Of a stretch of 64,000 nt of DNA, positions 1 to 14,751 are shown in pieces. The notes under the pieces are model-generated. The model was not told the DNA's origin, made no database searches, and saw only the letters and a program-made list of their open reading frames with translations. Each line of letters opens with the position of its first letter. Positions within the stretch are counted from its first letter, which is position 1. Made by a program: the position numbers and the translations under genes. The stretch is from Lanius collurio (Eukaryota > Chordata > Aves > Passeriformes > Laniidae): the NCBI GenBank assembly GCA_020086605.1, contig JACBWW010000039.1:1335529-1399528 (forward strand), in the 5' to 3' direction.

Positions 1-1831
1 CAACATGACTCTGAAATAAAGAGTAAAATGCAAATGTTTGAGCCAAAAGCTTTTTATTGACCCATCATCAATCCCATCATTAATCCTGCTCCTACTGAAA
101 TTGGTACCAAAACACACAGCTGTCCCACACTATTTAGTAGGGGCTTGGCCTTTGGAACATAAACAATTCTTTCTGCACTCATGCAGGATGGTTCTTGCAA
201 GAGGCAAAGCATGCAGGCTGCAAGTGGAGAACAGGGACAATTCAGTCCTTGTGCTACTTCAGCTTTTCTTGAGTGCCAAAGATGTCTTTGTGATAACTGT
301 GCTACAACTACTGGGTGCAAAGTAATTAAGTGTTTTCTTCTTACAATTTCATACCTTAACAAATTGTCCCATTACACTGGGAGGCACCAATCTCCACTTG
401 CAGCAGAGGCCAAGTACCCCATACTGCAGCACTACACCATATGTATCATGTTTGATAATAACAGTAAGGTACACTTTCTGATCTAGCTTCTTTAAGGGAG
501 TGAAACTCCTCTTAAGATCTCTGTGAGGTGCACATGCACTGAACCTGAGGGACAGAGAACTGGACACTGTGAGGTGCACATGCACTGAACCTGAGGGACA
601 GAGAACTGGACACTGTGGTTTGGTTTTCTTTACAAGTAGTCAGACTTCAGGCTGTGCTGAGGTCCAAGCTTTGAACCTCACTAGTTCCTGAGGCAGGAGC
701 TCTTGACACACACCAGGCACAAATGCCAGCTGCTCTGGTTCTCACTTTCTCAGACCAGCCTCCCAGAAAAAAACCCAAACTCACAAACCAAAACAAACCC
801 CCATTACTATTGTGAGACAAGCTGAAGTCCTTCCCCTTTGTCTCTACCTCCCATTACTCTGCAGAGTTTTACCATATCACCCTGCACCTCTTTCAAACCC
901 CTTCTTTCTTTCCTGGCACAGATTTACATGGGAAGGGAAAGAAGTTAATGCCAGGGATTATTCACCCTGTTCAGCACAGCATGTGAGAGCATTGGCCCAG
1001 ATACCTCTGTTGTTCCTTTTTGTGTCCTGTGCCACCTGTTGCTTATTTTCTTTTCTACATGTTCTTCAATAACTGCCCAGACTTAACTCTGCTCTTGATA
1101 GAGTCATAATTTACCTTCTGTATTGTGGCTCCACCCACCTCCCCCACCCCCAATTTTTTTTGCTAGGATGGTTCATTAACCAATTTTTAACACTGATATG
1201 TGCATTACATTTTGTTTTGTTCATCCTTAAAGCGTGAATCTATTGTAGTCATTAAGAGAAACTGAAATCTAGGATTGGAAACGAAATTTCAAAAACTAAA
1301 AAAAAAATAAAGCAAATATAGCAGGTCAAAAAATAAAGTTCTGCACAGTCTGGGGCATAATGGAAGTAATGATCTGTTGGCACCTTCTGTATCAAATTAT
1401 TCAAGTGTGATAATTGTTTGCAAACATATGGAACACATGAAGAAAGCTCTTGTAGATTTGGAGAGTTCAAAAATATCTCTCATATCGGGATCTTGCTTCC
1501 ATTGAATTGAACTGGATTCAATTCATTTCATAGTCTAGCAAGAATGTTAATGAACAAAATCTGAGTTGCTCCATGACTTTAGAATAATTTAGACAGTGTC
1601 TGGGACCTTCTGAATGTGTGAAAGCCTCCCTCCAGACACCACAGCATTGCATGTAACAACCCTTTCCAACTGTTAGGAGGCTGAGCCCAAAGGAGCCTCC
1701 TACAGCTGGCAATTTCCAGAGCTGTGCTGCAGGACCCCCTGGGCCCCACAGTGGGACTCTTGTCCATGGGCAGGGGCCCAAAGTCAAGGCAAGGTCTTAC
1801 TACAGACCCGAAATGTGCTTCTTAAAAGGGA
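1..1831. other. Non-coding sequence, left edge
   Basis: Apart from the tandem duplication at 521-612, I see no gene or element. Open frames are short and lack domains. Confidence 0.6.
521..612. repeat. Perfect 46-bp tandem duplication
   Basis: The unit at 521-566 is repeated exactly at 567-612, and the first few bases of a third copy (CTGTG) follow. Each unit includes GGTGCACATGCACTG. Confidence 0.95.
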
Positions 1832-2165
1832 AATAATGGAATTATAGGAAAGTTTGCGTTGGAAGGGACCTTTAAGATCACCTTGTTCCAACCCTCTTGC
1901 CATGGACACCTTCCACTATCCCAGCTTGCTCAGAGCTCCATCCAGCCTGGCCTTGGACACTTCCAGGGATGGGGCAGCCACAGCTTCTCTGGGCAGCCTG
2001 TGCCAGGGCCTCATCACCCTCATCGAAAATACTTTTCTCTTAATATCCAATCTGAACCTACTCTCTGTTCAGTTTGAAGCTGTTCCCTCTTGTCCTGTTG
2101 CTTCATGCTTTATAAAGAGTCCCTTTCCATCTTTCTTGTAGTGTCCCTTCAGTTTCTGGCTACTG
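1832..2165 (-). mobile_element. CR1 LINE 3' end
   Basis: The plus strand reads TTGGAAGGGACCTTTAAGAT, then the reverse complement of a CR1 tail (CATCCAGCCTGGCCTTGGAC, GGCAGCCTGTGCCAGGGCCT) as far as TTCTTGTAGTGTCCCTTCAG. Minus orientation, 5'-truncated as most avian CR1 copies are. Confidence 0.9.
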
Positions 2166-2397
2166 AATTTCAGAGGATGGCTATACAGCAGCTGTTACCC
2201 TGCCAAAGCAGCTTGTCCCAAAACCTTTCCTCTGGTGTCAATGTGGGAAATTGATGGTTATTTCAAATTTCATAGACAATGCAACATTATTTACTGAGCT
2301 GCTCAGGAAACACGGCAGTGTAGAACACTCATCTCAGCACAGAGTCACACAGCAACCTATCACAATTCCAATGAAAAAGGATGCACTGATGAAAAGA

Positions 2398-2575
2398 TTT
2401 AAAAACTAAAAAAACCCTCAAAATAAAACCAAACTAAAAAAACCCCAAACTAAAAAAAATCTCCACAGGAAAAAAAAACCAAACCAAAAAAAAACCAACC
2501 AAAAAATAAAAAAAAATAAAAAAAAAACCCAAAAGGGAAGAAAAAGACAAAACCCAAAAAACCTTTAAGCAAACT
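2398..2575. repeat. A-rich low-complexity tract
   Basis: Mostly A with interspersed C, as in ACCAAACTAAAAAAACCCC. It creates long apparent minus frames of Phe/Gly/Leu with no biological meaning. Confidence 0.9.
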
Positions 2576-5500
2576 CCAACTTCCCCCACTCCCCAAACAG
2601 GCATTGTTCCAGCCATCAGCTAAACAACTCAGGTTGGAGAATTTACTGCCCAATTATTACATGACCAGTTATTGGATAGAGTTGACAAATATTTCCTCCG
2701 CTTTCCTTTGCTTCAGAGTTGGCACTGCTCTTCTGCCTTTTGGAAGAACTGGAGCTCTTGCCAGACTGCTTGGCACTGCTCTAATTGACAATTTTAGGGC
2801 AGTAAATTAGAAGGGTTTTTCATGTTGTTTTACTTCTAATTTTAATCAGACATAGAACCACTTGGCACACCAAGCTGCACACTCTTCCGTGCAAGTTCAC
2901 AGTGCCTCCATAAAAATACCCTCATTGAAATGTAACTTAACTTTAAAAGAGTCACACAAAAGCAATGTGCTGACTAAATGCGCTAGTACGGTGCATTGAG
3001 AGACTGTGAATTCCAATTTCAGCCATGCCAGTCGTTTGGCATTAAAATATGCACCAGCTGTGAGTGTTTGGATCTTGATAAGTCAGAGTGTGCTGGAAAG
3101 CTGACAAGATACTGCTGTGAAAATGTTTCCAGCCCCTAATCTCGGCTGTCTCCTCTTTTTCATATTTTGCTACCCATGTTGGTGTATAATATAGGGAGAA
3201 ATAAATGCAAAATCCAAGGAAAATGTGCATGGGGTGACACCAGTATTTATAGAATTTGTAAGATAGTGCTGCCACTCACGCAGCTCTGGATTCCTCTTTG
3301 ATGAGTTGTCTCTGGTCAGCCTTTCTAAATTGCTAATTTATTTTCCTTATGTGAGAAAGAGCCCTGTATGAGTTAACTGGGATGTGTAACATTGCTGGGA
3401 CAGGGAGGAATAGTGGGATTGAAATCCACAGAGAGCCTTTCAAATTGGGATACTAGCTGCTGTCAAAGGAGCTGAAAAATGAGTCTCGACAAGGAGGTAT
3501 TTTTGGACTGATTTATCAGCAGAGCATATCATTCTGTAAACTCCTTTTTGAGCAAATATTTCTTTCCCTTCTATTATTTATTCATATCCACATTAAATCT
3601 CATACACAAGCCACCAGATTCTAACCTGCTGAGGAGGGCAAAGCAGTATGCTTCCCATCTGTTCCACTCAGCCTACAAGATGCTCTGGATCTTATTCTGC
3701 CTTTCTAGAAGGAAAATCTTCCCCTTTCTTGCAATCATCTTCCCAGACACAAAACAGGGGTAAGTAAGGGTGAGGAAGGCTGTAAATTCACTTCAAAGTC
3801 TGAACTTTCTGTCGCAGAAAGCTGAAAAAGGACAGCCTGAATGCAACAACCCACTGCTGGGTTTCAGCAGTCACAGCTGCTCTGAGGCGGAGCTCGGCGC
3901 TCTGGAGCGGTCACCACATCCTCCTCCTCCTCCCTTCCCTGCTGGCTTCAATGAATAAAAGAGAGGACAACACACAGAACTGGGCAGCTGGCAGAGAGCA
4001 GGAACCCCTCAGCCTGCACCCTGCCCTCCCTCCCCTGCTGCTTTGCAGGTGTCAGGACCAGGGACATTCCTGCTCCAGCCACAGGGGAGGGACAACCTGC
4101 AGAGGGCAGGGGGCTGGCACAGGAGCTACAGGGCTGCTCTCTGCCAATGTAACACATTTTTCACATCTAGATCAAATTCTCAAAAGCTATCAGGATTCTA
4201 GCTTTAGATCAAGGATGTTTTAGCAATGTAAAGTCCTCATAAACCCTCTAGCCTGGGGAGAGTTTCATCCATTAAAGCAGGACAGAGAGGTGTCAGAATC
4301 ACACATTTATCCAAAGGTGTAACTACACTCCCTCCCCCTGGTGCTGCCATGAACGCAGCTTCAGCTGGGAACACCCCCAGCCCTACACACACACGGTATT
4401 TAATATCAATTAATGTTTTATCAAAATCGTGAGTAGAAGGAAGATACTAATTACAGAACCTGGTATTAGAGAGAAACTGCTGCAGTAGATCCTTCTTCCC
4501 CAAATGAGGTCTTCAGGGGAATAACATAATTAAGGTACATGCAAAAAAGCCTGTGAGCTAGCCAAAGCAGTGTTTTATAATCAAAATACCATTCCACAAA
4601 TGCAAAGGTCACCTTACCTAAAACTGAGGAAAACTGAAAAAAGTAATTTGATAAATCAAATAAGAAGTGGGTTTTTTTTAACTCCTTCTCATAGAAATAA
4701 AAAATAAAATAACAGAGATGCCTTACAGCCAATGTCTAAAAGTAAAAAAAGCAATCAGGTGCAACAGTTAAATCCAAAGGCGTTTCCCATTTCAAGTCAA
4801 GCTCATTGCAGGGAAAACAGAGCAAACTAATTATGATGTAAATCCACAATGAATGATGCAGAAATAGTATGCAGTGTAAACAATAATTTTGAAATTCCCA
4901 GTTTATATCAGCACTGATATGTTTTATACACTCCAGAAGTGTAACTCAGAAAAGACATTTTTGCACTAATGAGAGACTTCTACTTTTTAATCAAAGAATA
5001 AATTAAAGCACTTTCAAAAGCATGCCAGCCTCATTAATTAGTTCCATTAAAATGTAAAAGACGAGTACATACATGTGCCTCACTTTGTGCTTGCATCTCT
5101 TTACCTTAAATATCCTATCATGTATTATTACAGGCTTAGCTGGAAATAATATCTATTAGTATTAATATTCCTTGATACCTCTCATTAGAAGATCCTGCAT
5201 TCAATTGTTTACAATTTATCTCAATTATAACTATTTGGGCTGAAGTTTTCACAGTGGGCATTTTAGCGAACTTCAGCAAAAGCACTGCATTTTCCAAGGA
5301 TGAAATAAGGGGAAATAAACAATTTAACCTGTAAAAAATCTAGCAATTGCTTCTTCAACATAAAAAAAAAAAATTCCAAATGAATCCACTTCAGCAAACA
5401 TATTTTGGATAAGGTTTGAAATCTAAGAGAAGGCTGCTTTGTGCTGCCCCTATGAAAATCCTTTGGCATTTAGGATGTTATAATCTGCTCTGCTTTCCAC

Positions 5501-8500
5501 AAATCAATTTATTCATCCATAGATGGTGAAGTCTTTCAGCTTCATTCCTTGATTGTACCAATCTAAAAGTGAGAAATAACCAGGATGGGGACTCTGCTGA
5601 GTGTCCACCCAGATCTAGTGATTTCCTCTATGGGCTCCTGCATCCCCCAGGTTAAAAGCTCCATTTGCTCATGACAAAGCTCATATCTCCCCAAACATGT
5701 ACCCATGCAGAGGGTGATAAACACCATCTGGGCAGCTTCCCTTAGATGGAGTGTGGGAGATCTCCGTGGATTTAAGCATTTCAGCACTTTTAAGCACCTT
5801 GCACCTCCAGCAGGTATTAGGACAATGCCTCGAGAGAGAATTGCTTTATATTCAATTCTCTTTCAAAAGGTAGAAAATCACCCAAATCAAATACCCACAC
5901 ACCATTTTCAGAAATGTTTTTGGATGGCCACACTTATCACCCAAGAGTGAAGAAATGCTAAATAAAAGCTTCTCTCTGCAACTGTAAGTCATTCCTCTTT
6001 TTGTAAGAATTATCCTAGTCTTTCTATTTTCCCCACAGGGCCAATTTCAGCCAGTGCACAGCAGGAATCACGTTCACTAAATGAGCAACGATTCAATAAT
6101 TTCTCCTTCTGTCACTGTTCATTACTGGTCTAGAGCCTTACTTTTTGCATACTATTTAGTCCAAGTTCTAAAGCAGCATTGTTTCTGTATTTGCCAGTGC
6201 AGTATCACTTCCAATTATCATTTCCAATACAGCAATTGACTTATTTCCCCAATTTCCCTGCAAGACAAGACGTTCTTTTTTTTCATCTAGAAATGGAAAA
6301 TGGAGTCCTTTTGTGTGTGGCATAAGCTGAAGGTGGAGTTTCAACCTAAAAGCCAAGTGAGTACAGGGGGAAAAAAAGCCTGTTTAACTCCTGAGGATGC
6401 TCACAAATTGGAGAATTGGATCCATGTCTAACAACTGACTGAACCTGCAAAGATGTGAGCCCATTACTGCAGACACAAGATGCCAACAGCACTCATGCAC
6501 CAAGCAAAGAGCCTGCTTTGCAAAGCTCTACCAAACTGTAAGGATGCTGCTCACCAGAATCAGGGGAATGTACTGATGCTCCTAAGGGGTAGAATATGGA
6601 AAATTGCACAAGACCTACTACAGCCTGAGAAACAGCAGTCACCAGCTAACAGCCCTTTGCACCCAAAGCCCTCAGCTGAGCTTCCAACCAAAGGGCACCA
6701 GGTTTGGTCAATGCTCAGCAGCCTGGCCTAGTTCTAGGTGCATGTTCCAGTTAAGGTCACTTTTGAAGGCAGCCCTGGATGCTTAGAACAAGCCTTGCTG
6801 CAGCTCCAGAGCCCCCTGGAGCAGCTGTGGCTTTCACAAGAGGCAATTCCATTAAACAGCTGTGAACAGAGCAAGAATTTACTCTACTGTGACTTCATTT
6901 TCTGTGATTTTATCTACTTATCTTTACTGAATAAAACAATTTTGGTCTGATTTTATTGTCTCATCGGTCAGACTAACAGGTGTCCCAGTCATAAGAGTTA
7001 TAAGTAGATGCATGTTTCCTCTGAAACTGGAGAAATGACTTCTTGGTTCTGTATCAAACAAAAGGACTCTTTAGAGAGGAAGAATCAGCAAGCACATGGT
7101 TTTTCAACACAGTATTAGCACTAGACATTAACATATAAGAGTGGCAAACCCAGCCCACTGTTATTGTAAAGGTAGAAATCACATGAAAAACGAAATTTCT
7201 CTGTACCAAACACTCTCCTTGTGATACTAAGCCCTATTCTGTGTGAGCTGAAAGTGCTGCCACATTCACTGCATGCTGACAGCTGAGTTAAGAAGTGTAA
7301 CAGTAGGATACAGAGGTGTCAAGATTGCTGAAATTAATACTGGGGTGTGCAGTGTTTAGCTTGTTGACTCAGCTAACAGGTGTGGTGGAGAAGCAGTATC
7401 ATGTGACAGTAGAGGCACTGCAATTTCGCATAAAGCTATTTGTTTTTGGAAAGATTTCTGATGCTTTCTTAGAAAATGTGTATTTTATACTAGACTTTTA
7501 GCTGAAGATATCAGTTTCCTGCATAGGCATATGTCTGTTATTACAGATGGGGAAAATGCAGCAGAGATGGAGCTACTCAAAGAGAGCAGCCAAGTGAATG
7601 ATTTAGGACTCTGAATTACAGTGCTCTATCCCCTTTCCCACACTCTAACCAAGAGAGTCCAATCCTTGCAAGACAAAGGTTTTGTACTCATGCAATAAGT
7701 GGCATTCTTTCAGATCCCCCTTGTGCCACTGAGCTGTACAATGAGATCCCTCAGAATCAGGCTGTAAGGTTGGGGAAAGGTTCCAGAGCCCCCTTTATCA
7801 AGAGAACACATGTCTGCTGCCTGTTTAGGGGAGAGGCTGCTCAACACAAACAGTTGAGGACATGGTTTCATGCTGAGCAGTTCCAACACCACCCAGTAAA
7901 CAGCAGCTCCCTGCCACAGGCTACCAAACCCCTTGCAATGGGATTGCAACAACCCCTTACATATCCTGCTCATCTCTCTTCAAGTATCAAGGTCCTTTTG
8001 CCCTTAATCTTTATAGGGTATTTTCTCTCTTTCTTTTTTCCAATTTAACTTGCTCTGATGTGGGAGACTACTGGGGTGTCTTGAAGTCAGTAAACACACC
8101 TGAGTAATAAATCTGTTGCTCTGAACCACATAGTAAAGACAAAACTGTCTTCTGCTGAAATTGTTCCAGTATAGGAGAATCAAAATTCAGATCTAGAATT
8201 TCATATTATTCTTTTTGAGAAGAGAGGGACATTTCTTGTCTTACCCAGAGAGCTGCTATAAGCTTTGCATTTGCTTCACTTTGGGAACCTTGAGATCACC
8301 CCAAATCTTGGGAGGTTACCAGAGAGCTCAGACATGATGGCAATGAGCTCACTGAGACATTGATGTGGACACTGCAACTTCCTGAGTAAACAGTGGTCCC
8401 TCACATCCAAGAACACTAAATTCTTACTGACTCAGCCTCATAGTAGGCTATATTTTAACAACACTACCACTAATCCTGACCCCACTGCAATGAACTCCAG

Positions 8501-11500
8501 TATTTCCTCACTGGATTCTGAGCACAGCTGTGCAAATGACAGATTTCCCTGGAATACCCATAGTTTGGAACACCCTGTTGGGGGTGAATCACCTCAGGCT
8601 GAGAAAGAACTGGACACTAACCTCTTATAGTCTAGGTATGTGCTCTGCCCACTGGCTGTTGTGCAAAGTGCTCTGCTCAGAACCTCAGCTTCTGGATCAA
8701 ACAGGGCAAAGGAGGAAACAGCCTCTTCTCAGGCTTCATCACTACCCACTGATCTCCAGACAGATCACCCAGATTTCATGCAGCAAATGTCAGTCTTTTC
8801 CTTATTCCCAGCAGCATTAATGCTGCCTTTGCTCAGTGGTGTTGCAACCTCTGCAGCTCGTTACTGCTCCAAAACAAGGCCCTTGCTCCCTCATCTTGTA
8901 TGCACCAGAGCTGATGGCAGCACTCCCTTTTAGCCACTCAGGGACACACTAAACCATTGTACAAGTTCTATATTTAGGGTGCCCATGGAACAGGATTCCA
9001 CTGGAACAAGCAGCAGAGGGTTACACAAGTGCAAGCCATAAGACATCTGCTTTGCTGCTGCCACTCAGGGCAGTGATGTACCAAAACATCACCAGAGCTT
9101 TTGAAGAAGAACTGGAACCATAATTGTTTTCAAATTAATTTAATTTTTGCTACTTTTCTTTCTTACTCTACGGAGAAAGCACATTCCACTGAGAAACTCT
9201 GAGAATTGCCTCCAGAATATGTATTCCATCAGTCGTATTTCTTAGGCTAAGCTTAAGTCAAGGATGTAACCACCAGAGAAAGATCAGTAGGGCTGGCTTC
9301 TATTAAAATTAGGGGCTTACTTAGCCTGACCAGGTACATCACAAATGATAGCACAGACTTGATGAAAACATTAACACAGGGCAGTTTTAAAGTTAATCTG
9401 ACAGGAAGAAAGTGTTTAAACAAAGACATCATACCTTTATATCCATCTATGTTCATATTCAGCTTGAATTTTCTTACTGGTTTAAAATTTATCACTGGGA
9501 TACCAGTTAGAGCAGCAAAAAGAAAATTACCAAATGTCTCAAATGTCTTAGGCAGCCACATACATAAGCTCATTGTAACATATATACAGATATTTACATT
9601 CCAGGCTCTACACACTTCATGGTTTTAAGTGCATATTTCCTACAGACAAAGAAATCTGAGGTCATCAGTTATTACATTCATGTTACCTGAACATCTTGCA
9701 TTTTAGTAAAGTTTCCATGCACAAGCAATATTAACATCTGTTTCAAGGATCTCTGCTGGAATTGTAGCTTCACACAGCCAAATTGCCTATGCTTTCACCA
9801 GGGAAATGGCTATTTATTTTATGCAGCCATCTGGGCTCTAAATACTATGTTTTGTCACTTGTGGTCTTGTTTTCCAGGGTTTCTTATTTGAAATTTGATT
9901 TCTTCATAACTTATTTCTTCTGTAAATGACATTTTTTTAGTAATCAAACTTGTGAATGAATGGTTCATTAGAGACTTACAACATCAGTGTCAATTCATAA
10001 ATATTTTGGATAGAGAGCCAAACCCTAATTGCAGCAGCTTTGATAGTCAACATTTTTTTTCCTTTGGAATCATATGTAAATATATTCTTTACAAGCCCAT
10101 CTCCCAGTTAGATGAAGGACACATGTTGTTGTAGAAGTTAATACCTCAGGATGATACTGGTCAAGTTGTTTGAACACAGACCCTTGTGGTCTCAAAGCCC
10201 AGACCCGATAATTTTTTAACAGAAGGGTTTATGGTAATGACCAACAGCATAGACTTTCACAAATCTCTATCAAGCATTATTTTTCTTGAATTATGATAGA
10301 AATACAAATACTTCTTTCTCTTCTCATATTATGCCTTTCAGATGTCCTCTTAATAGATTTCAGTACCACATCACAATCAAGAAAGTACCAGGTGTCTTGG
10401 AAAGCCATTGAGAGAAGCTGTGAGAAGCCCTGGGTCAGATGAGAGCAGCTGACCTTCCCAATCCTTGTTTGCTGTAGTCACAAACTGGTTTGTGATCCAC
10501 CATAGGGCTCACTGACAAAAAGGAACCAAGAGCAGGACTCCAAGCCCCCTCAATCTGCTCACTGCTCTCCAGACACACAACCAGCATCTCTTTTTAGCCA
10601 TGAGGGAGTTCTCTGTAAGGTAGATTGAAAGCTCCACCCTTCCACACAAGCAAGCCAAGAGCTCTCCCCTGCACAAGGGCCAATCCAACAGCAGCCCACC
10701 TTCTGTCAGCCACAGGCACCTCCACCCAGACACATCCTCCACCCAAGGGGATCCTCTCACTCTTCCCTCGGTTGCCTACTCTGTCTAGGAGGCCACACAA
10801 ACCAGCTGGCACTAACCAAGCTGCCCTTTCCTCTCTGGGAAAGGGATAAAGCCATCAGAAGGAAGTGCATGGCTAAGCCAAGAAATATAAGCTCATTCAG
10901 TTTATTCTCCTTCCCCATCCCACAGCCTAATCATTGAGCAAAAGAACCAGCTCTCTTCTCACTGCTGGGACCACAGCTCCTTCCCAGTGGCAGCTCCAGT
11001 GACCCAACAGGTCCCCTTTTGACTCCCCCACAATCACACCAGGTTTCCTTACCAGCTCAACCCCAGGGTTCCCATAGCAGAGTCTCAGATGTCTTGTTCC
11101 AGAAAGCAATTTATTCACAGTGCAATAACACAGACACAGCTCACCTCAAGCTACCTGCATTAAACATATTCCTCAACACCATCACCTTTTATTATTTGTC
11201 TCACCTTACCCTCCCTGCACAATCCATGCTGTTTCTGCTCTCCTATCTTGTTTTTTGCCTTCCTTTCAGCCAGGTGCCGTGGCCTAATCATCAGCTTTAT
11301 CACCTTCACCTGGATCAGTCAGCAAATGGCTGCTGGCAAACAACTTCCAGGCAGCAATCTCAATCTCTTCCTCCAAACTATTTCTTAAAACCTCTTCTTC
11401 CAAGAATACTTTTATATAACATACTTCTATATAACAAACCTTCTGAGACAAAGAGGAGCCCATCACAAACCCAGAAAAATCTAATAATTTTTGCCTATAC

Positions 11501-14500
11501 TGCTGTCAACAGGTGCACAGCATTTGTAATGAGACAAATCTGAAAGGATCTGAAATCCTTTTCAGCTGATTGTTTGATTGAATGAAGAAATAATTACTCT
11601 TTCCTCTGAGGCTAAACTCAGGCAGACTGACAGAATCGTCTCCTTGCTCAACAGCAGTAAATATGAGCAAAACAGGTCTAAGCAGCTTTGACCCTTCAGG
11701 AGCTGTGTCTGCAGAGGAAGCTCTACCTCCCTTCCCTTTAGCCTGTGACACAAACCCCTGGCCTGAGTGCTTTCATTTTCCTGGAGTCACTGAGCCCAGG
11801 AAGTGACAGATAGGAGGAGGCCAATGCTGGGTCAAAATCAAGTTCCCACCCTGGAAGACAATTACCAGCCAGGTGTGGATGTGAAAGGCACTGGTTGGAG
11901 GGATGTTTGATGTGTGCCAGCATGAGACCGGGCTCAGGCACGTGCCATTCCCACTAATGGGGAAGCATGAGCAAAATTTCCTCAAAATAAAGAAGCAGAG
12001 AAGCAAATGATGAGACTCTGAAGCTGACTGCATATGGAACTTCAGGGCAGGACACCAGATAGCACCTTCCCTACCCTGTAATGATGAGTAACCTCAAATT
12101 TCAGTACAGATTACAGGGGCTTACTAAAGCAGTGTGACTACATGATGTAGTCAGAATAGTTATGATGCACCCATCTTGTTCATAGTGGTCATTAAGTTGC
12201 TTTATCTGTAACTGGCTTAATAACAATGAGGTGATGAGTGAATGGGGGAGAAAAAGTCATTTACTCGTCTCATTGGTCATTGTTTCCTACATGACTGGGA
12301 TGTCTATGTGGGGAGAAACAAAAATGGAGAGAGAATTCCAGCAAAAAGACTTTATTAAAATAAGGGAAAGCGAGGTCTGTCCTTGTACCACAAGGCAGTG
12401 TTCTCCTAAATGAGGTGCATGCATTCAAGGGGGTACACAACACAATTTGCTGGAAGGGAGAAAATGGTTCTTACACCATTAAAATGAAAAGAAAATAAAT
12501 CCCCAGTGTTTATTCCATTTGAATCTCATCCTTTTTTAATTTTGTGTGTTTTATAAGGTATATAATACATTTATAATTTATAGGGTGTAGTAGTGTGCTT
12601 ACATGCTCAAAAACATTTTCCTGATAGGGGCACATGATCAAAAGGTTTGGAAACCCAAAGGACTGGTCTTGCAGGTAGCACCAGATCAGATCTAAAACTA
12701 GAAGCAGTGCTGAAACAACAAAACAGCTGGGGCAGGTAAGGGTCAGGGGAGCTGCACTACCCACAACACTTGTGCTAGGACCTGAAAATCCTGCCCTGAG
12801 CATCAGCCCATGAGAAGATCACAGTGAACTGAACAATCTTCTGAATGGCAAAGACACAATCACAAAAGAGGGAAAATTCAGTTCCTTGTTAATGCATCTT
12901 GCTGCTGTTCCAAATAATTGCATAAATGTGAGATTCATGCTGTAAGAACTCTCACCCATCTGCAGATGATGTTTTAAACCTACCACAGTATTTTCTGCAG
13001 ACTTTCCTAACTCAAAGCATGCCATTCAGTATGGGCTGTATGCTTCTTATTAACAGCATTAAGCAAATAGAAGAGCAATTGTTCTAAGAAAAAAAGTTTG
13101 TTGCAGTATATGAATATGAAAATTGCTGCAGTAGGTAACAATAATTTGTAACCTAAAAAGGGTTTAACCTGGCATTCTTAACAGTGTATATTACTTCACT
13201 GATAGATCATAGCAGCTAATTTAGAGCTGTTAGGTCTATTGGATAAATATGTGGTCATCAGCACTTTAATGCATACCACTGTTACTTCAGACCTTAACAG
13301 CTGCTTTGGAGCTGTCAGCCTAGTTTGTCACAATCTATTTTAATCTAAAAAAAAAAATCCTAATTACTTTGTAGTTGCTAATGCACAGTTTAAATTGATT
13401 GTTTGGTGTCATAGCTGAGCATTGTTTGAGGAGGTGAAATACTATAAAGAACAGGTATTGCTACCATCAAACAAATCACAGCAGAGTCAAACTCAGAGTT
13501 AATAACAGAGATGCCTACCATGTGTTTACAGAGAACAAACAATAAGAAAAGAGAGGATGTGAGACAGATTATTTCTTTGTTTAACTCTGTACTCTGCTAC
13601 TTTAAAAACCTAAGAGGAGCCATTAAAGCTATGTTTATCATTAAAAAGCAATATCTGCTTGCTACCCCACTTCCCAGCTCAACTCCCTGCTGCCAGCCAG
13701 CTGGGAAAGCTCTGCTGGGAAAGGGGGTGCAGCCCAGCTCCTCCAGTGTAGCAACACGTTTGGGTTTAACCAGCATAGTGAGAGCTTCCCGCAGAGGAAT
13801 TCAGTGGAAAGAGCAGTGCCACCTTTTCCTGTCTTCTGGCAACTGGCACATTACATTCCTGCTCTGCCCATAAGCACAGACAAGTGGTTGAGAAGGTCAG
13901 AGAGGCACCCAGCCTTACAGATAAGAAATGGGGGGTTCAGCTGTTTTGAAGCACAGGCAGAGGCCAATGTAAATGCTCAGAAAACCCAGCTGTCTGTCTC
14001 TACCCGTCTCTGCTCAGAATGTGATTCTCTATAATCATGTCATTCAAAGAGACTTTTGCTAAGTACTGAGGGAAAAGTGGCATCCTTTGGTGAGGGGAGG
14101 AAAATGCCTGTTGCTGCAAGCTATCCATCATCTTCAAAAAGTCCAAGAGGTATTAAAGCTCCCTAAATTTTTATTCCCAACAGAGCAGGATAAGTTCAGT
14201 GTTTTCTTGACAGGCAGTCCTCCCATGTCAAAATCTACTTCCCAATACAGTTTTGGAAGCATTCACATGCCTGGTAGGTTGGATAATAAATAAACACCCA
14301 TCATGTCTTTATCTGAGAAAGATTTTCTTGCTGCTTTTTCCTTTTTTTCTCCTTGCACATTTGGGGAAAGCCATTCTCACACCCCCCCAATCTCCCCTCC
14401 TCTCCCAGCCAGGAAACAGTCATTTTGAGGCAAGACCTTAAAATTGATGATTTTGAAAGTTTTCCCTATTGCCATGCTGTTCTGCTCCTGCATTCCTGTG

Positions 14501-14741
14501 GTGCCAACAGATGAAGTTGTAAGCCTGTTCGCCTCCCTGCATCTAATCCTGATACTACTCAGCAGCAGGGAAGGTGGGCAAATGTTCACTAGCAGTTGTT
14601 GGCAAAGAAACACAGCAGGATTTAAACTGGATGATGCCACTGCATGTGTAAAACAACCATTTGAGCAAATGCTGCTATAGCAGCATCTTTAACCAGTAAA
14701 ACAGAATTTGCTGTTAACCTTTTGTTTTCTAGCTAGCTGTG
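2576..14741. other. Intergenic sequence left of the assembly gap
   Basis: About 12 kb with no supported gene. The longest frames (9253-9615 minus, 11019-11543 plus, 13511-13873 plus) lack known domains and splice-supported structure. Small features include an interrupted CCT run (3919-3933) and a short CA run (4385-4393). In mammals the next gene on this side is AFF2, which is not visible here. Confidence 0.6.
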
Positions 14742-14751
14742 NNNNNNNNNN
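14742..14751. other. Assembly gap (10 N)
   Basis: Ten N bases. Ten is a placeholder length, so the real distance is unknown. The flanks (AGCTAGCTGTG / AGACGTGGT) show no shared repeat. Confidence 0.99.

Noticed and set aside
2434..2653. Phe/Gly-rich minus-strand frames
   Set aside because: Translation of the A-rich low-complexity tract.
9253..9615. 120-codon minus-strand frame left of the gap
   Set aside because: No domain, no splice context, and the composition is typical of AT-rich chance frames.
11019..11543. 174-codon plus-strand frame
   Set aside because: Pyrimidine-rich sequence giving Leu/Pro/Ser-rich translation; no recognisable motif.
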